DNA of 33,552 nucleotides from Propionibacteriaceae bacterium (GTDB taxonomy: Bacteria; Actinomycetota; Actinomycetes; Propionibacteriales; Propionibacteriaceae). The position numbers and the translations under genes were made by a program. Of the stretch, positions 15,628 through 23,357 are shown in pieces. Within the stretch, counting starts at the first letter, position 1, and each line of letters opens with the position of its first letter. The DNA lies in the NCBI GenBank assembly GCA_905372155.1, contig CAJPNZ010000023.1:1-33552 (forward strand), given 5' to 3'. The notes beneath the pieces are model-generated. The model worked only from the letters and a program-made list of their open reading frames with translations. It searched no databases and was not told where the DNA came from.

Positions 15628-16350
15628 ATGGAAACACCCTTCTTCGACGATTTCTGGCAGGCATCCGAATTGAGCCCCCACAATCTGAGGGAATTCACGC
15701 GCATGATGGATTCCCACGACCCGGAGAGCAGGCAGCTGCGTCTGGACCATCCGCTCGCGCCCACCCCGCTGCCCCACACCCGCAGGCGGCCCCTGGAAAG
15801 GCTCGCGGCGCGGCGCAGAAGCGGGCGGGGTTTCTCGTCGCGACCCCTCGGGACCAAGGACCTGGCTCGGCTGCTCGGTTCCTGCCGGGCGTGGGGCGGC
15901 CCGGAGCATCGCGCCTTTCCGTCGGCAGGTGCGTCGTATGCGACGGAGGTGTTCGTGGTCGGCTGGCGGGTGGAGAACCACACGGGCCGGATGCTCTACT
16001 ACGACCCCGTAGACCACGGCCTGGTCACCCTCCCCGACCCGTCCCCGCCGTGGCCCGAGGCGCAGTCACGGATCAACGCCCCCGTCACCGGGGAACCGGC
16101 GTGCCTGGTGGTCGCGACGCTGTTCCCCGACCGCCTGACCACGAAATACGGGGAGCGGGGAGGTCGTTTCGCCCTCCTCGAGGCGGGTGCCGTGATGCAG
16201 CAACTCTCCCTGACGACGGCGGACCTCGGCCTGGCGGGAGTGGTCGTGGGAGGCCTGATCGACGACTACTGGCTGGCCCGGCTGGGCCTCACCCGGACCG
16301 GCGCCGTCGTCGCGTTCGGCTACCTGGTGGGTCACGGGGATCGCGGGTAG
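15628..16350 (+). CDS. SagB-type FMN-dependent azoline dehydrogenase
   Basis: A 240-residue nitroreductase-fold protein. The FMN-binding start RRRSGRGFSSRPL (62-74), FPSAGASYATEVFVV (97-111) and the Lys-Tyr motif KYGERGGRFALLEAG (173-187; K173, Y174) are present. The latter pair is the catalytic signature of azoline-oxidising SagB proteins. The last part (LGLAGVVVGGLIDD) is also family-typical. The enzyme would oxidise thiazolines/oxazolines to thiazoles/oxazoles. It is the last gene of the apparent four-gene operon; the downstream DNA holds a dispersed repeat and no transporter. Confidence 0.9.
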   Translation: METPFFDDFWQASELSPHNLREFTRMMDSHDPESRQLRLDHPLAPTPLPHTRRRPLERLAARRRSGRGFSSRPLGTKDLARLLGSCRAWGGPEHRAFPSAGASYATEVFVVGWRVENHTGRMLYYDPVDHGLVTLPDPSPPWPEAQSRINAPVTGEPACLVVATLFPDRLTTKYGERGGRFALLEAGAVMQQLSLTTADLGLAGVVVGGLIDDYWLARLGLTRTGAVVAFGYLVGHGDRG

Positions 16351-16377
16351 GAGACGGACTGCGACGAAGGAACAGCC

Positions 16378-16450
16378 CGAGTCGAAACCATCCCCCGTTG
16401 AAGCTGGTTGAGCCAGCACGTGAGCGAAGCGAACGGCTGAGTCGAAACCA
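16378..16450. repeat. Dispersed actinobacterial-type repeat (tggttgagcc...gtcgaaacca)
   Basis: The element reads aagctggttgagccagc (16401-16417), then a stretch rich in gcgaagcgaacg, and ends ggctgagtcgaaacca (16435-16450). A second gtcgaaacca occurs at 16381-16390. Related half-copies lie at 12998-13024 and 28097-28117. The ends are imperfectly inverted, so it can form a hairpin and may terminate the two converging operons. Confidence 0.55.
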
Positions 16451-16526
16451 CCCCGCGACCGGCAATCACACCCGACCACAGCTCCCCACACACTCACCCA
16501 CGGCTCATCCGCGTTCGCGGCTCGGT

Positions 16527-17342
16527 TCAGTTCGCGAGACCGAGATGATCTTCAAGCCATGCGAGAACCCCTTGGGAGTTGTTGCTCCCGGTTGTGCCGT
16601 CGGATATTTCCTTCACCGCTTCCGGGGCGTTGTCCATCGCGATCCCGGTGCCGGCTCGTTTCAGCATCTCCACGTCGTTCCCGCCGTCGCCGAAGGCCAC
16701 CATGTCGTCGAGGGAGACGCCGATCCTCTCGCCCAGCCAGGCCAGTGCGACTCCCTTGTTCACGCCGGCGGGAATGATGTCGATGGACCCGTGCCCGCTG
16801 GATGTGGGAACCGCCCCGGCGGGCAGGCCGGCTCTCAGTCGTTCCAGCAGCCCGGCGGTCTCCTCGCCTGGGCATCCCAGGGCCAGCTTGAGCACGGGCT
16901 CTTCCACCCGGCCCCAGTCGTCGACGAGTTCGAGGTTCGCGTAGTACCTTCCCAATGCCGTGATCACATCGGGGTCGCTGGTGCGCGGCGCGTATGCGGT
17001 CGATGCGCAACAGACGAGGACGAAAACCCCCGGCAGCCGCACGCTCAGTGAGAGCGCGGCGTCGAGGTCGGCCGGGGCGAAGGGGGTGGTGTGCAGCACC
17101 TCGTCGCCGGCGGCCACCAGGGCGCCGTTCTCCGCGATGTGGAAAACATCCGGGTGGTGGTCGAAACACCTGCTGAGGGCCCGGTGCTGGTTTCCGCTGG
17201 CGACGACGAAACGGATTCCGTCATCCTGCATGCGGGAGTGGATCCGGGCGAAACGGGCGCGGTCGTACTTGCTCTCGTCATCCAGGAAGGTTCCGTCCAT
17301 GTCGACGGCAACCAGACGAATCGATTTGCCATGACTTTCCAT
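16527..17342 (-). CDS. Cof-type HAD-superfamily phosphatase
   Basis: A 271-residue protein. Motif I is DMDGTFLDD (D14 nucleophile, D16), followed by a Cof-type cap. The motif IV segment is FGDGGNDVEMLKRAGTGIAMDNA, and INKGVALAWL is represented by VNKGVALAWL. These Mg-dependent enzymes dephosphorylate sugar phosphates or other small phosphorylated metabolites. The ATG at 17342 is preferred over a GTG two codons upstream. It starts 11 bp from the divergent DeoR regulator, so the HAD protein may belong to the sugar-phosphate pathway that regulator senses. Confidence 0.88.
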   Translation of the reverse strand: MESHGKSIRLVAVDMDGTFLDDESKYDRARFARIHSRMQDDGIRFVVASGNQHRALSRCFDHHPDVFHIAENGALVAAGDEVLHTTPFAPADLDAALSLSVRLPGVFVLVCCASTAYAPRTSDPDVITALGRYYANLELVDDWGRVEEPVLKLALGCPGEETAGLLERLRAGLPAGAVPTSSGHGSIDIIPAGVNKGVALAWLGERIGVSLDDMVAFGDGGNDVEMLKRAGTGIAMDNAPEAVKEISDGTTGSNNSQGVLAWLEDHLGLAN

Positions 17343-17353
17343 GCACACAACTT

Positions 17354-18145
17354 ATGATCCAGAATGATCATGTGCAACGATCAGAAAGACATAAACTGAT
17401 CATCTCGGCGGTCAGCAAGTCGTCGCGGACCGTTGACGAGCTCGCCGCCCTGACGGGGGCGTCGACCGTCACCATCCGGCGCGACCTGACCGACCTGGCC
17501 GAACGCGACGCACTACGGCGAGTCCGAGGCGGGGCGGCTCCGGCGAAATCCCGCGGCGCCACCTACCCGTTCGACCTCCGCAGCACCGAACACCCGGCGA
17601 CCAAACAGGCCCTGGCGCGCACCGTCGCATCCATGATCAATCCCGGAGACTCCGTCCTGATTGACAACGGCACCACCGCCCTGGCGGTCGCCCACGAACT
17701 GACGGGCCTCGGTATAACGGCCCTGGCCCTGTCGCTGCACGCGGCCGCGGCCCTCGCCGCCAAACCGGGAAACCAGGTGATCGTCCCCGGGGGTCCCGTC
17801 AACCACGACGATCTCTCCTTCACCGCCCCCGGAACCGCCGACGTCATCCGTCGCATGCGCTTCGACATCGCGATAATCGGTTCCTGCGCGGCCCACCCCG
17901 ACGCGGGCCTCACCGTCGCAGACTGGGGCGACGCGCACGTCAAACGCGCAGCCCTGAAGTCCGCGAGCCGGGTCTGCCTGGCGACGACCGCCGACAAGTT
18001 CACCCAGACCGCCGCACACCAGTTCGCCACCTACGCCGACCTGGACACCCTGGTGACCACCACGGACGCATCCCCGTCGGCCCTCGCCGAGGCCCGCCTG
18101 GCGGGGGTCGAGGTCCTGACGGTCGAGTCCCCACCCGACCAGTGA
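17354..18145 (+). CDS. DeoR/GlpR-family transcriptional regulator
   Basis: A 263-residue regulator. An N-terminal DeoR winged helix (TVDELAALTGASTVTIRRDLTDLAERDALRRVRGGA, about residues 27-62) is followed by a DeoR-C sugar-phosphate sensor domain with the ligand loop DNGTTALAVA and the phosphate-binding-type segment IGSCAAHPDAGLTV. A GTG at 17372 (VQRSERHKLI) is an alternative and perhaps better start. The palindrome ATGATCAT (17364-17371) and further tgatca-like sites around the start suggest autoregulation and control of the divergent HAD gene. It would be released by a sugar phosphate. Confidence 0.88.
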   Translation: MIQNDHVQRSERHKLIISAVSKSSRTVDELAALTGASTVTIRRDLTDLAERDALRRVRGGAAPAKSRGATYPFDLRSTEHPATKQALARTVASMINPGDSVLIDNGTTALAVAHELTGLGITALALSLHAAAALAAKPGNQVIVPGGPVNHDDLSFTAPGTADVIRRMRFDIAIIGSCAAHPDAGLTVADWGDAHVKRAALKSASRVCLATTADKFTQTAAHQFATYADLDTLVTTTDASPSALAEARLAGVEVLTVESPPDQ

Positions 18146-18148
18146 CCC

Positions 18149-18161
18149 GCCGGAAACCGGC
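18149..18161 (+). terminator. Short palindromic hairpin after deoR
   Basis: GCCGGAAACCGGC is a perfect 5-bp-stem hairpin 4 bp after the deoR stop. It lacks a strong T-run, so termination is only likely. Further on, gctgtcag and ctgacagc (about 18180-18232) form a wider inverted repeat ahead of the HNH gene. Confidence 0.35.
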
Positions 18162-18291
18162 ATCTTCATCAAATTGCCCAGCTGTCAGATGCGAGCTCGG
18201 CTCAGCCGTTTACCCAGAAGACTGACAGCCTGGATCAACTAATTCCAGAATCGCTCTTGCGCATCTAATCGAACTCATGTACCATTACCTT

Positions 18292-19560
18292 ATGGCTGGA
18301 ACGGATCACACTCCCCTCGTCGAGGGCCCCGCGGAGGAAAACGCCGCGGCCTGGCATCGGCGCGTGGCCGCAGCCCACGAGCTGGCGGGCAGGCTGGCCG
18401 TGATCCACGCCGACCTGGTAACCCTGACCGAAGAGCTGCTCTCGTCCAACACCTGGGCCGGGGACGGGATCCGTTCCATCGAGCACTGGCTGCAGGTCTT
18501 CGTCGGCCTCTCCCCCGCGAACGCGGCTGCGGTGGCGCGGGTCGCGCAACGATCCACCGAGCTTCCCGAAGTGGTCGAGGCGCTTGGCGCCGGGCGGCTC
18601 GGGTTGGACCAGGCCGCGGTGGTCGCCCAGCACGCGCCCGAGGCGTACTCGGCCAGCATCACCGAGTTCGCGGAGAAGGCGACGGTCACGCAGCTGCGAC
18701 GCACCCTGTCGCGCTACCACCACCCCGATGTCGAGACGCCCTCCCCGGAGCCGCACGAAACCGCCCGGGCCGACGCATCGCAGCTGTCCATGGTCACCAA
18801 CTCACGCACCGGACGTTTCGAGCTGCACCTCAGCGCCCCGGCCGTCGACGGCGCCCTGGTGGAGACCGCCATCCGCGAGGCCAAAGACGCCCTGTTCACC
18901 AGCGGAAACACCGAAGCCACTCTCGCCGACGGGCTGTTCGAAATGGCGAACCGCTCCCTCAGGGCGATCACCTCGGGCAGCCGCAAGGAGCACTACCGCG
19001 TCCATCTGCACCTCGACACCACCGGAGCGGGCTGGCTCACGAAGAAGGGCGCCCTGCCGCAGCATCTCCTGGCCGAGTTCACCTGCGACGGCGTCCTCAT
19101 CCCGGTCTGGGAAACCGATTCCCTGCCGGTCAGTGTGGGCCGCTCACAACGGATCGTGCCGCTTCGGACCCGCCGCCTGGTGGAGGACCGCGACCGCGGC
19201 TGCCGCTACCCCGGCTGCCCCGTCACCGGGTTCCTCGAGAACCACCACATTCAGCACTGGAGCAACGGCGGCGCCACGAACCGCGAAACGGTGGTCTCGC
19301 TCTGCCCCACCCACCACCGGCAGCACCACCAGGGTCGCTACACGATCACCGGCAACCCCGACATCCCCGGCGGCCTGACGTTCACCAACCAGTACGGCCA
19401 ACGCATCGGAGGCGACCCGGAAGCCTCGGCCAAGGCCGCCGCCATCAGCGGCATCCGGGGTCGGAACCCCCGCAAACCGATCCCCTACAAGGGCCCCACC
19501 GGGGAAAACCTCCAAACCCGGTCGATCCGCTTCACCCGCAACCCACCCCGACGCGAGTGA
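18292..19560 (+). CDS. DUF222-HNH endonuclease-domain protein
   Basis: A 422-residue protein with a long helical DUF222 region (about 10-290: AAHELAGRLAVIHADL, TWAGDGIRSIEHWL, LGLDQAAVVAQHA) and a C-terminal HNH domain, CRYPGC...NHHIQHWSNGGATN...LCPTHHRQHH. The zinc-binding cysteines and the catalytic His pair are present. The family is highly multiplied in Actinomycetota and sometimes carries inteins or introns; its function is not known. The ATG at 18292 (MAGTDHTP) is preferred; an in-frame ATG at 18277 would add five residues. Neither has a clear ribosome site. Confidence 0.88.
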   Translation: MAGTDHTPLVEGPAEENAAAWHRRVAAAHELAGRLAVIHADLVTLTEELLSSNTWAGDGIRSIEHWLQVFVGLSPANAAAVARVAQRSTELPEVVEALGAGRLGLDQAAVVAQHAPEAYSASITEFAEKATVTQLRRTLSRYHHPDVETPSPEPHETARADASQLSMVTNSRTGRFELHLSAPAVDGALVETAIREAKDALFTSGNTEATLADGLFEMANRSLRAITSGSRKEHYRVHLHLDTTGAGWLTKKGALPQHLLAEFTCDGVLIPVWETDSLPVSVGRSQRIVPLRTRRLVEDRDRGCRYPGCPVTGFLENHHIQHWSNGGATNRETVVSLCPTHHRQHHQGRYTITGNPDIPGGLTFTNQYGQRIGGDPEASAKAAAISGIRGRNPRKPIPYKGPTGENLQTRSIRFTRNPPRRE

Positions 19561-19565
19561 CACCG

Positions 19566-19571
19566 CGTATA
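19566..19571 (+). promoter_or_regulatory. TATAAT -10 box of the second toxin-antitoxin operon
   Basis: A consensus TATAAT lies six bases after the HNH stop codon. It implies transcription beginning near 19578, which excludes the in-frame start at 19557 and supports the GTG at 19626. No good -35 box is seen. Confidence 0.5.
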
Positions 19572-19625
19572 ATCGATCTGGTAAGATCCTATGCAAGAAA
19601 TTACCAGCCAGATGGGGTGATTCGT

Positions 19626-20099
19626 GTGACGACTACCGTTGACCACATCTATCAGAGTTCAGATCTGGCGGGCTCTCGTCGGAAGGAAATCGTGGAAGCC
19701 GCCCAGCGCGGCACAACGTTGCTGCGTGCGCCCAGCGGCGACGCCTTGGCCTTCCTGCCCCACGTTGAGCTTGAACGCTTGGCGAACATCCGGGACTATG
19801 CTCGTGGTTTCGTCATGTTGGAAAGCGCGTTGCGTCGCCCTCGCAACGAACGCCGCGCCGCTGATTTCGGCGCTTGGGCCTTCGTCTTCTCTCTCTCCGA
19901 GGAACAACTGCTGGAGTTCCGCGACGATGTGAGTGACGCCCTGATGCGAGCTTGTTCCGGGGTTGACACCGTCAGATCTCTGTTGGACGCCTGGAGAGCC
20001 ACTGCCGAGTTCATGGCGGACGAGACCGCAGTGACCGCCCTCGGGGAGGACTTGGAAAACTTCACCGAGATCCAGCGTCCCAAAGACACCGAAGCGTGA
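19626..20099 (+). CDS. Antitoxin-like protein of an actinobacterial TA pair
   Basis: A 157-residue protein. The N-terminus (VDHIYQSSDLAGSRRKEIVEAAQRG, then TTLLRAPSGDALAFLP) resembles a Phd/YefM-like antitoxin fold: a small beta-sheet DNA-binding domain whose last strand reads out a 'binary property' segment. The remaining ~110 residues are mainly helical and acidic, ending EIQRPKDTEA, suitable for wrapping a toxin. The start GTG (19626) follows ggggtga and lies downstream of the TATAAT at 19566. It is followed after 4 bp by the probable toxin gene. I recognise the pair as recurrent in actinobacteria but cannot give a family name with certainty. Confidence 0.6.
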   Translation: MTTTVDHIYQSSDLAGSRRKEIVEAAQRGTTLLRAPSGDALAFLPHVELERLANIRDYARGFVMLESALRRPRNERRAADFGAWAFVFSLSEEQLLEFRDDVSDALMRACSGVDTVRSLLDAWRATAEFMADETAVTALGEDLENFTEIQRPKDTEA

Positions 20100-20103
20100 C
20101 CCC

Positions 20104-20496
20104 ATGTCTCCGACCGCCAACAGCGCATACATACCCTTTGCTCCCGCGCGCAGGCCTGGCGGAAAACCGGAGGATGAACCTCGGTTCCGGGTCGTGGTCC
20201 ACAGAAAGTATCTGCCAGCTTGGGCAGAACTGATCGATCGGATCGGTCTTCCAAGTGCGCAGCGTGCTTGGGATTACTTGGCGATGCAACCCGACCAGCC
20301 GCCCCGGATAGGCCAGTGCACAAAATTGCGCGGAATGGCCAAATACGCGAGGGACGGCTGGTCGGATGTCTACCACTACGAAGCTAGCTCAATGGTGCGC
20401 ATCGACTACCAGTTCCACCGTAATCACCAGACATCCGAGGAACGAGCACCATGCCCAGTTGTGCGCATCCTCAGGATCAGCTTTTCAAGCCATTAG
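20104..20496 (+). CDS. Toxin-like protein of the same TA pair
   Basis: A 130-residue protein. The core (FRVVVHRKYLPAWAELIDR, then QRAWDYLAMQPDQPP, CTKLRG, WSDVYHYEA, RIDYQFHR, VVRILRISFSSH) has the helix-helix-beta-sheet order of RelE/ParE-like toxins, which act on ribosomal mRNA or gyrase. The positively charged strands, the terminal His and the absence of any export signal fit an intracellular ribonuclease-type toxin. It begins 4 bp after the antitoxin stop and ends 2 bp before the convergent nfu-like gene. The activity is inferred. Confidence 0.6.
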   Translation: MSPTANSAYIPFAPARRPGGKPEDEPRFRVVVHRKYLPAWAELIDRIGLPSAQRAWDYLAMQPDQPPRIGQCTKLRGMAKYARDGWSDVYHYEASSMVRIDYQFHRNHQTSEERAPCPVVRILRISFSSH

Positions 20497-20498
20497 CC

Positions 20499-21077
20499 TC
20501 AGCAGTTGCGGCCCGGGAGGTTCAGCCAGGTGATGCCCCGCTTCTTCTTGCCCACATCCCCCACCCGTTTGACGGTTTTCAGCTGCGGGTAGCGGGCCCG
20601 GATGGTGGTCTCGATGCGCTGGTGGAGGGTCTGGCCGGCGGCGGGGCAGTCCTGGCACGCCCCGCCGAAGTCGACCTCCACCGTCTCGGCGTCGTTGTCG
20701 GCCACCTGGATCTGCCCGCCGTGGCTGGCGATGTAGGCCGCCAGCTGGTGCTCCACGACATCACGGGAGATGTAGCCCAGCAGGTCGGCAGAACCGGGCT
20801 CGACGTCCCAGCCCTCCTCCTCCACGAGGGAGGCGACGATGGCGTCGCGGACCTTGGATCCGACCCTGCTCCACGCCTGGTCGGAGGCCAGCCACGTCCA
20901 CACGCCGTCGGCCTCCACCATGGCCCGGGAGATCACCCCGTACTCCAGCATCGACCCGAAGCTGCCGGGCGCGCCGCGCACCTCCCCGACGGGCACGCCG
21001 CCGGTGGGAACCACCCACCGGACGGCCTGCGGGTCACCGGGAACGGCCTCGGGATGGATCGGCAGCTTCCCGGTCAT
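20499..21077 (-). CDS. NifU-like (Nfu) domain protein of the feo operon
   Basis: A 192-residue protein. Residues 1-85 (LPIHPEAVPGDPQAVRWVV) resemble the N-terminal Nfu/scaffold domain. Residues ~105-165 are a NifU C-terminal domain, AAYIASHGGQIQVADND...VDFGGACQDCPAAG, with the CxxC pair C141/C144 that ligates an Fe-S cluster. Its ATG overlaps the feoB stop (ATGA), so it is translated with FeoB. In the enteric Feo system a small FeoC protein with cysteines fills this slot. Here an Nfu-like protein may sense iron or accept iron for clusters; that role is inference. Confidence 0.82.
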   Translation of the reverse strand: MTGKLPIHPEAVPGDPQAVRWVVPTGGVPVGEVRGAPGSFGSMLEYGVISRAMVEADGVWTWLASDQAWSRVGSKVRDAIVASLVEEEGWDVEPGSADLLGYISRDVVEHQLAAYIASHGGQIQVADNDAETVEVDFGGACQDCPAAGQTLHQRIETTIRARYPQLKTVKRVGDVGKKKRGITWLNLPGRNC

Positions 21078-23014
21078 GTCGCGATCGCCCCCACGATGAG
21101 TTTCGCCGCGAACGCCATCACCCACGCGAGTCCACCCATGTAGACGAACGCGATGATCGACCATCGCCACGTGCCCGTTTCGCGTCTCATCACGCCCAAG
21201 GTGGAGGCGCACTGCAACGCGTAGACGAAGAACACCAGCAACGCCGCGATCGTGCTCGGCGTGAACACTGGCTCACCGGCGTGCGGGCCGTCCGAATGCG
21301 TCATTCCCTCCAGCGACTCGCCCGGATCCTCCGGGTCCTCCGCGGCCGCCACCTGACCCAGCGTCGAGACGACGGTCTCGCGGGCCGCCAGGGAGCTGAT
21401 CACACCGATGTTGATGCGCCAGTCGAAGCCGAGCGGATCGAAGACCGGGGAAACCGCCCGGCCGATGGCAGCGGCGTAAGAATTGTCGAGGGTGTAGGCC
21501 GTCACGGCCGCCTCGTCGCCGACATCCACCCCGGCAGCAGTCATGGCGTCCTCGCTCGGGGCGGGGAAGTTCAGCAGCCCCCACAGCACGATGGTGACCA
21601 CCATGATGATCCCCGCCACCTTCCGCAGGAACGCCTTGCACGCATCCCACACGGCGATGATGACGGAACGGGCACTGGGCATCCGATAGGACGGCATCTC
21701 CATGTAGAACGGCAGCTGCGTGGCGCCGCGCCCGACGATGCGTTTGAACACCCAGGCGGCGATCATCGCGGAGACCGCGCCGAGCAGGTACAGGCCGAAC
21801 ATGATGGTGCCCTGCGCCTGGAACGGACCCCAGAACAGGTCGCCGGGAACCATGATCCCGATCATCAGGGTGTACACGGGAAGGCGTGCGGAGCAGGTCA
21901 TCAACGGCGCACCCATCATGGTGGCGATCCGGTCCTTGGCCGACGGCAGGGTCCGGGTGGCCATGATCCCCGGAATAGCACATGCCACCGAACTCAGCAG
22001 GGCGACGAACGCGCGCCCCTCCAGACCCGCCATCCCCATCACACGGTCCATCAGGAACGCGGCCCGCGACAGGTACCCGCTGCCCTCGAGCAGCGCGATC
22101 ATCAGGAACAGCAGCGTGATCTGCGGCACGAACGCCACCACCGCGCCGACACCGGCGAAGATGCCGTCGCCGACCAGCGACCCCAACCAGTCGATCGGGA
22201 TCATGTCCTTGGCGATCCCGCCCAGCCACACGAAGAAACCCTCGAAGGCGTCGTTGATGGGGGCCGCGACGGTGAAGATGATCTGGAAGAACGCGTACAT
22301 CGTCGCGAAGAAGACCAACGTCCCCCACAGCGGGTGCAGCAGCACCTTGTCTATGCGGCGGGTGCGTTCGTCGACATCCGGTGCGCGGTAGTTGGCGCTC
22401 TCCAGCACCGAATCGGCCCAGGCCGCGACCTCCTCGTGGCCGGTGGGCGGGGGCACGATCGGCGCGGACCACGAGTCGACCTCGGCGAAGGCCTTGGACA
22501 GCGTCTCGACGCCGCGCTTGTCGCCGGAGACCACGGGAATCACCCGCACCCCGACGGCCCGCGACAGGGCGTCGATGTCGACGGAGCCGCCTCGCCGCGC
22601 CAGCTCGTCGGTGAAGGTCAGCACCGCGACGGTGGGGCGTTCGCGCTGCTGCACCTGGGCCAGCATCCCGAGGCCTCGGCGCAGCTGCGTGGCGTCCATG
22701 AGCACGACGTGCCCGGAGATCGGCGAATGCACCGACTCGCCCGCGTCCAGGACCTCCGTGACCACTTCCTCGTCGGGGCTGATCGGGTCGAGGGAATAGG
22801 TGCCGGGCAGGTCCTCGATGATCGCCTCGACGTCACCGAGCTTGTGGACGCCCTCGTAGCGGGAGACGGTGACCCCCGGGTAGTTGCCGGTCTTGGCGCG
22901 CAACCCGGTCAGTGCGTTGAACAGCGTCGTCTTGCCGCAGTTCGGGCTGCCCACCAGCACGAAACGACGCAGACCCGTCGCGACCGGTGCGGAATGTTCG
23001 TCATGGCAGGTCAT
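21074..23014 (-). CDS. feoB: Ferrous iron transporter FeoB, copy 1
   Basis: A 646-residue protein with an N-terminal G domain and a polytopic permease. G1 is GSPNCGKTT (22-30), G2 is GNYPGVT (43-49), G3 is DLPG (68-71). The G4 position reads TFTD (133-136) rather than NxxD, so nucleotide specificity may be relaxed. The permease shows two Gate motifs, LLEGSGYLSRAAFLMD...CAIPGIMATR and LMTCSARLPVYTLM, where the conserved cysteines sit. It imports Fe2+ across the cytoplasmic membrane. The start at 23014 overlaps the feoA stop (ATGA). A 303-bp tract is identical to the second feoB at 24858-25160. Confidence 0.92.
   Translation of the reverse strand: MTCHDEHSAPVATGLRRFVLVGSPNCGKTTLFNALTGLRAKTGNYPGVTVSRYEGVHKLGDVEAIIEDLPGTYSLDPISPDEEVVTEVLDAGESVHSPISGHVVLMDATQLRRGLGMLAQVQQRERPTVAVLTFTDELARRGGSVDIDALSRAVGVRVIPVVSGDKRGVETLSKAFAEVDSWSAPIVPPPTGHEEVAAWADSVLESANYRAPDVDERTRRIDKVLLHPLWGTLVFFATMYAFFQIIFTVAAPINDAFEGFFVWLGGIAKDMIPIDWLGSLVGDGIFAGVGAVVAFVPQITLLFLMIALLEGSGYLSRAAFLMDRVMGMAGLEGRAFVALLSSVACAIPGIMATRTLPSAKDRIATMMGAPLMTCSARLPVYTLMIGIMVPGDLFWGPFQAQGTIMFGLYLLGAVSAMIAAWVFKRIVGRGATQLPFYMEMPSYRMPSARSVIIAVWDACKAFLRKVAGIIMVVTIVLWGLLNFPAPSEDAMTAAGVDVGDEAAVTAYTLDNSYAAAIGRAVSPVFDPLGFDWRINIGVISSLAARETVVSTLGQVAAAEDPEDPGESLEGMTHSDGPHAGEPVFTPSTIAALLVFFVYALQCASTLGVMRRETGTWRWSIIAFVYMGGLAWVMAFAAKLIVGAIAT
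21993..22295 (-). repeat. 303-bp tract identical to feoB copy 2
   Basis: This segment of feoB copy 1 is base-for-base identical to 24858-25160 in copy 2, while flanking coding sequence shows many silent and non-silent differences. After one mismatch about 50 further bases also match. It encodes the first Gate region. Confidence 0.85.
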
Positions 23015-23256
23015 GATGTCACCAACACTCTCAACGCCTCGGAATGGCGCAGCACGATCTCGGTGCCTCCGACGTTGAACATGAGGGGATCGCGCAACGG
23101 GGCGCGACGCTCCAGCCGGCACGTCAGCCCGGGGGCGAACCCGAGGTCGAAGAGTCGACGGCTTATCACGTCGTCACCGTCGAACCCGACGATGCGCGCG
23201 CTCGCCCCGATCTTCAGGTCGGCGAGTGTCCTTGCGGTGGAAGGTGTCTCGTTCAT
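23011..23256 (-). CDS. feoA: Ferrous iron transport protein FeoA
   Basis: An 81-residue SH3-like FeoA: TARTLADLKIGASARIVGFDG, then DDVISRRLFDLGFAPGLTCRLERRAPLRDPLMFNVGGTEIVLRHSEA, the typical -R-L-LGF-PG---- and D-----GG-E--LR pattern. It is thought to bind FeoB and tune its transport. The start at 23256 is chosen from domain length; a longer frame (to 23325) runs through the likely iron-box promoter. No ribosome site precedes it, and taagtt lies seven bases before the ATG, suggesting a leaderless message. It is first gene of the feoA-feoB-nfu operon. Confidence 0.9.
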   Translation of the reverse strand: MNETPSTARTLADLKIGASARIVGFDGDDVISRRLFDLGFAPGLTCRLERRAPLRDPLMFNVGGTEIVLRHSEALRVLVTS

Positions 23257-23266
23257 AGTCGCGAAC

Positions 23267-23285
23267 TTAGCAATGCCTTGCCTGA
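23267..23285. promoter_or_regulatory. Candidate IdeR/DtxR iron box upstream of feoA
   Basis: ttagcaatgccttgcctga matches the 19-bp DtxR/IdeR consensus (TTAGGTTAGCCTAACCTAA) at about 12 positions, with both half-sites partly kept. It sits 10 bp before the feoA ATG, overlapping any promoter. Iron-dependent repression is the expected outcome; binding is inferred. Confidence 0.45.
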
Positions 23286-23357
23286 TAGGTGGAGTTTTAG
23301 CCCAGGATTCATAAACTTTCGTCAACGTATCCCGATTTACCGGGACTGAGTCTCAAT

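Noticed and set aside
18180..18232. Inverted repeat gctgtcag...ctgacagc as an operator of the HNH gene
   Set aside because: Arms are only 8 bp with a long spacer and no regulator is linked; noted but not called as a separate feature.
21281..23314. 677-residue plus-strand frame opposite feoB copy 1 (and a similar one opposite copy 2)
   Set aside because: Antisense shadow; repeated in both copies only because the feoB genes are homologous.
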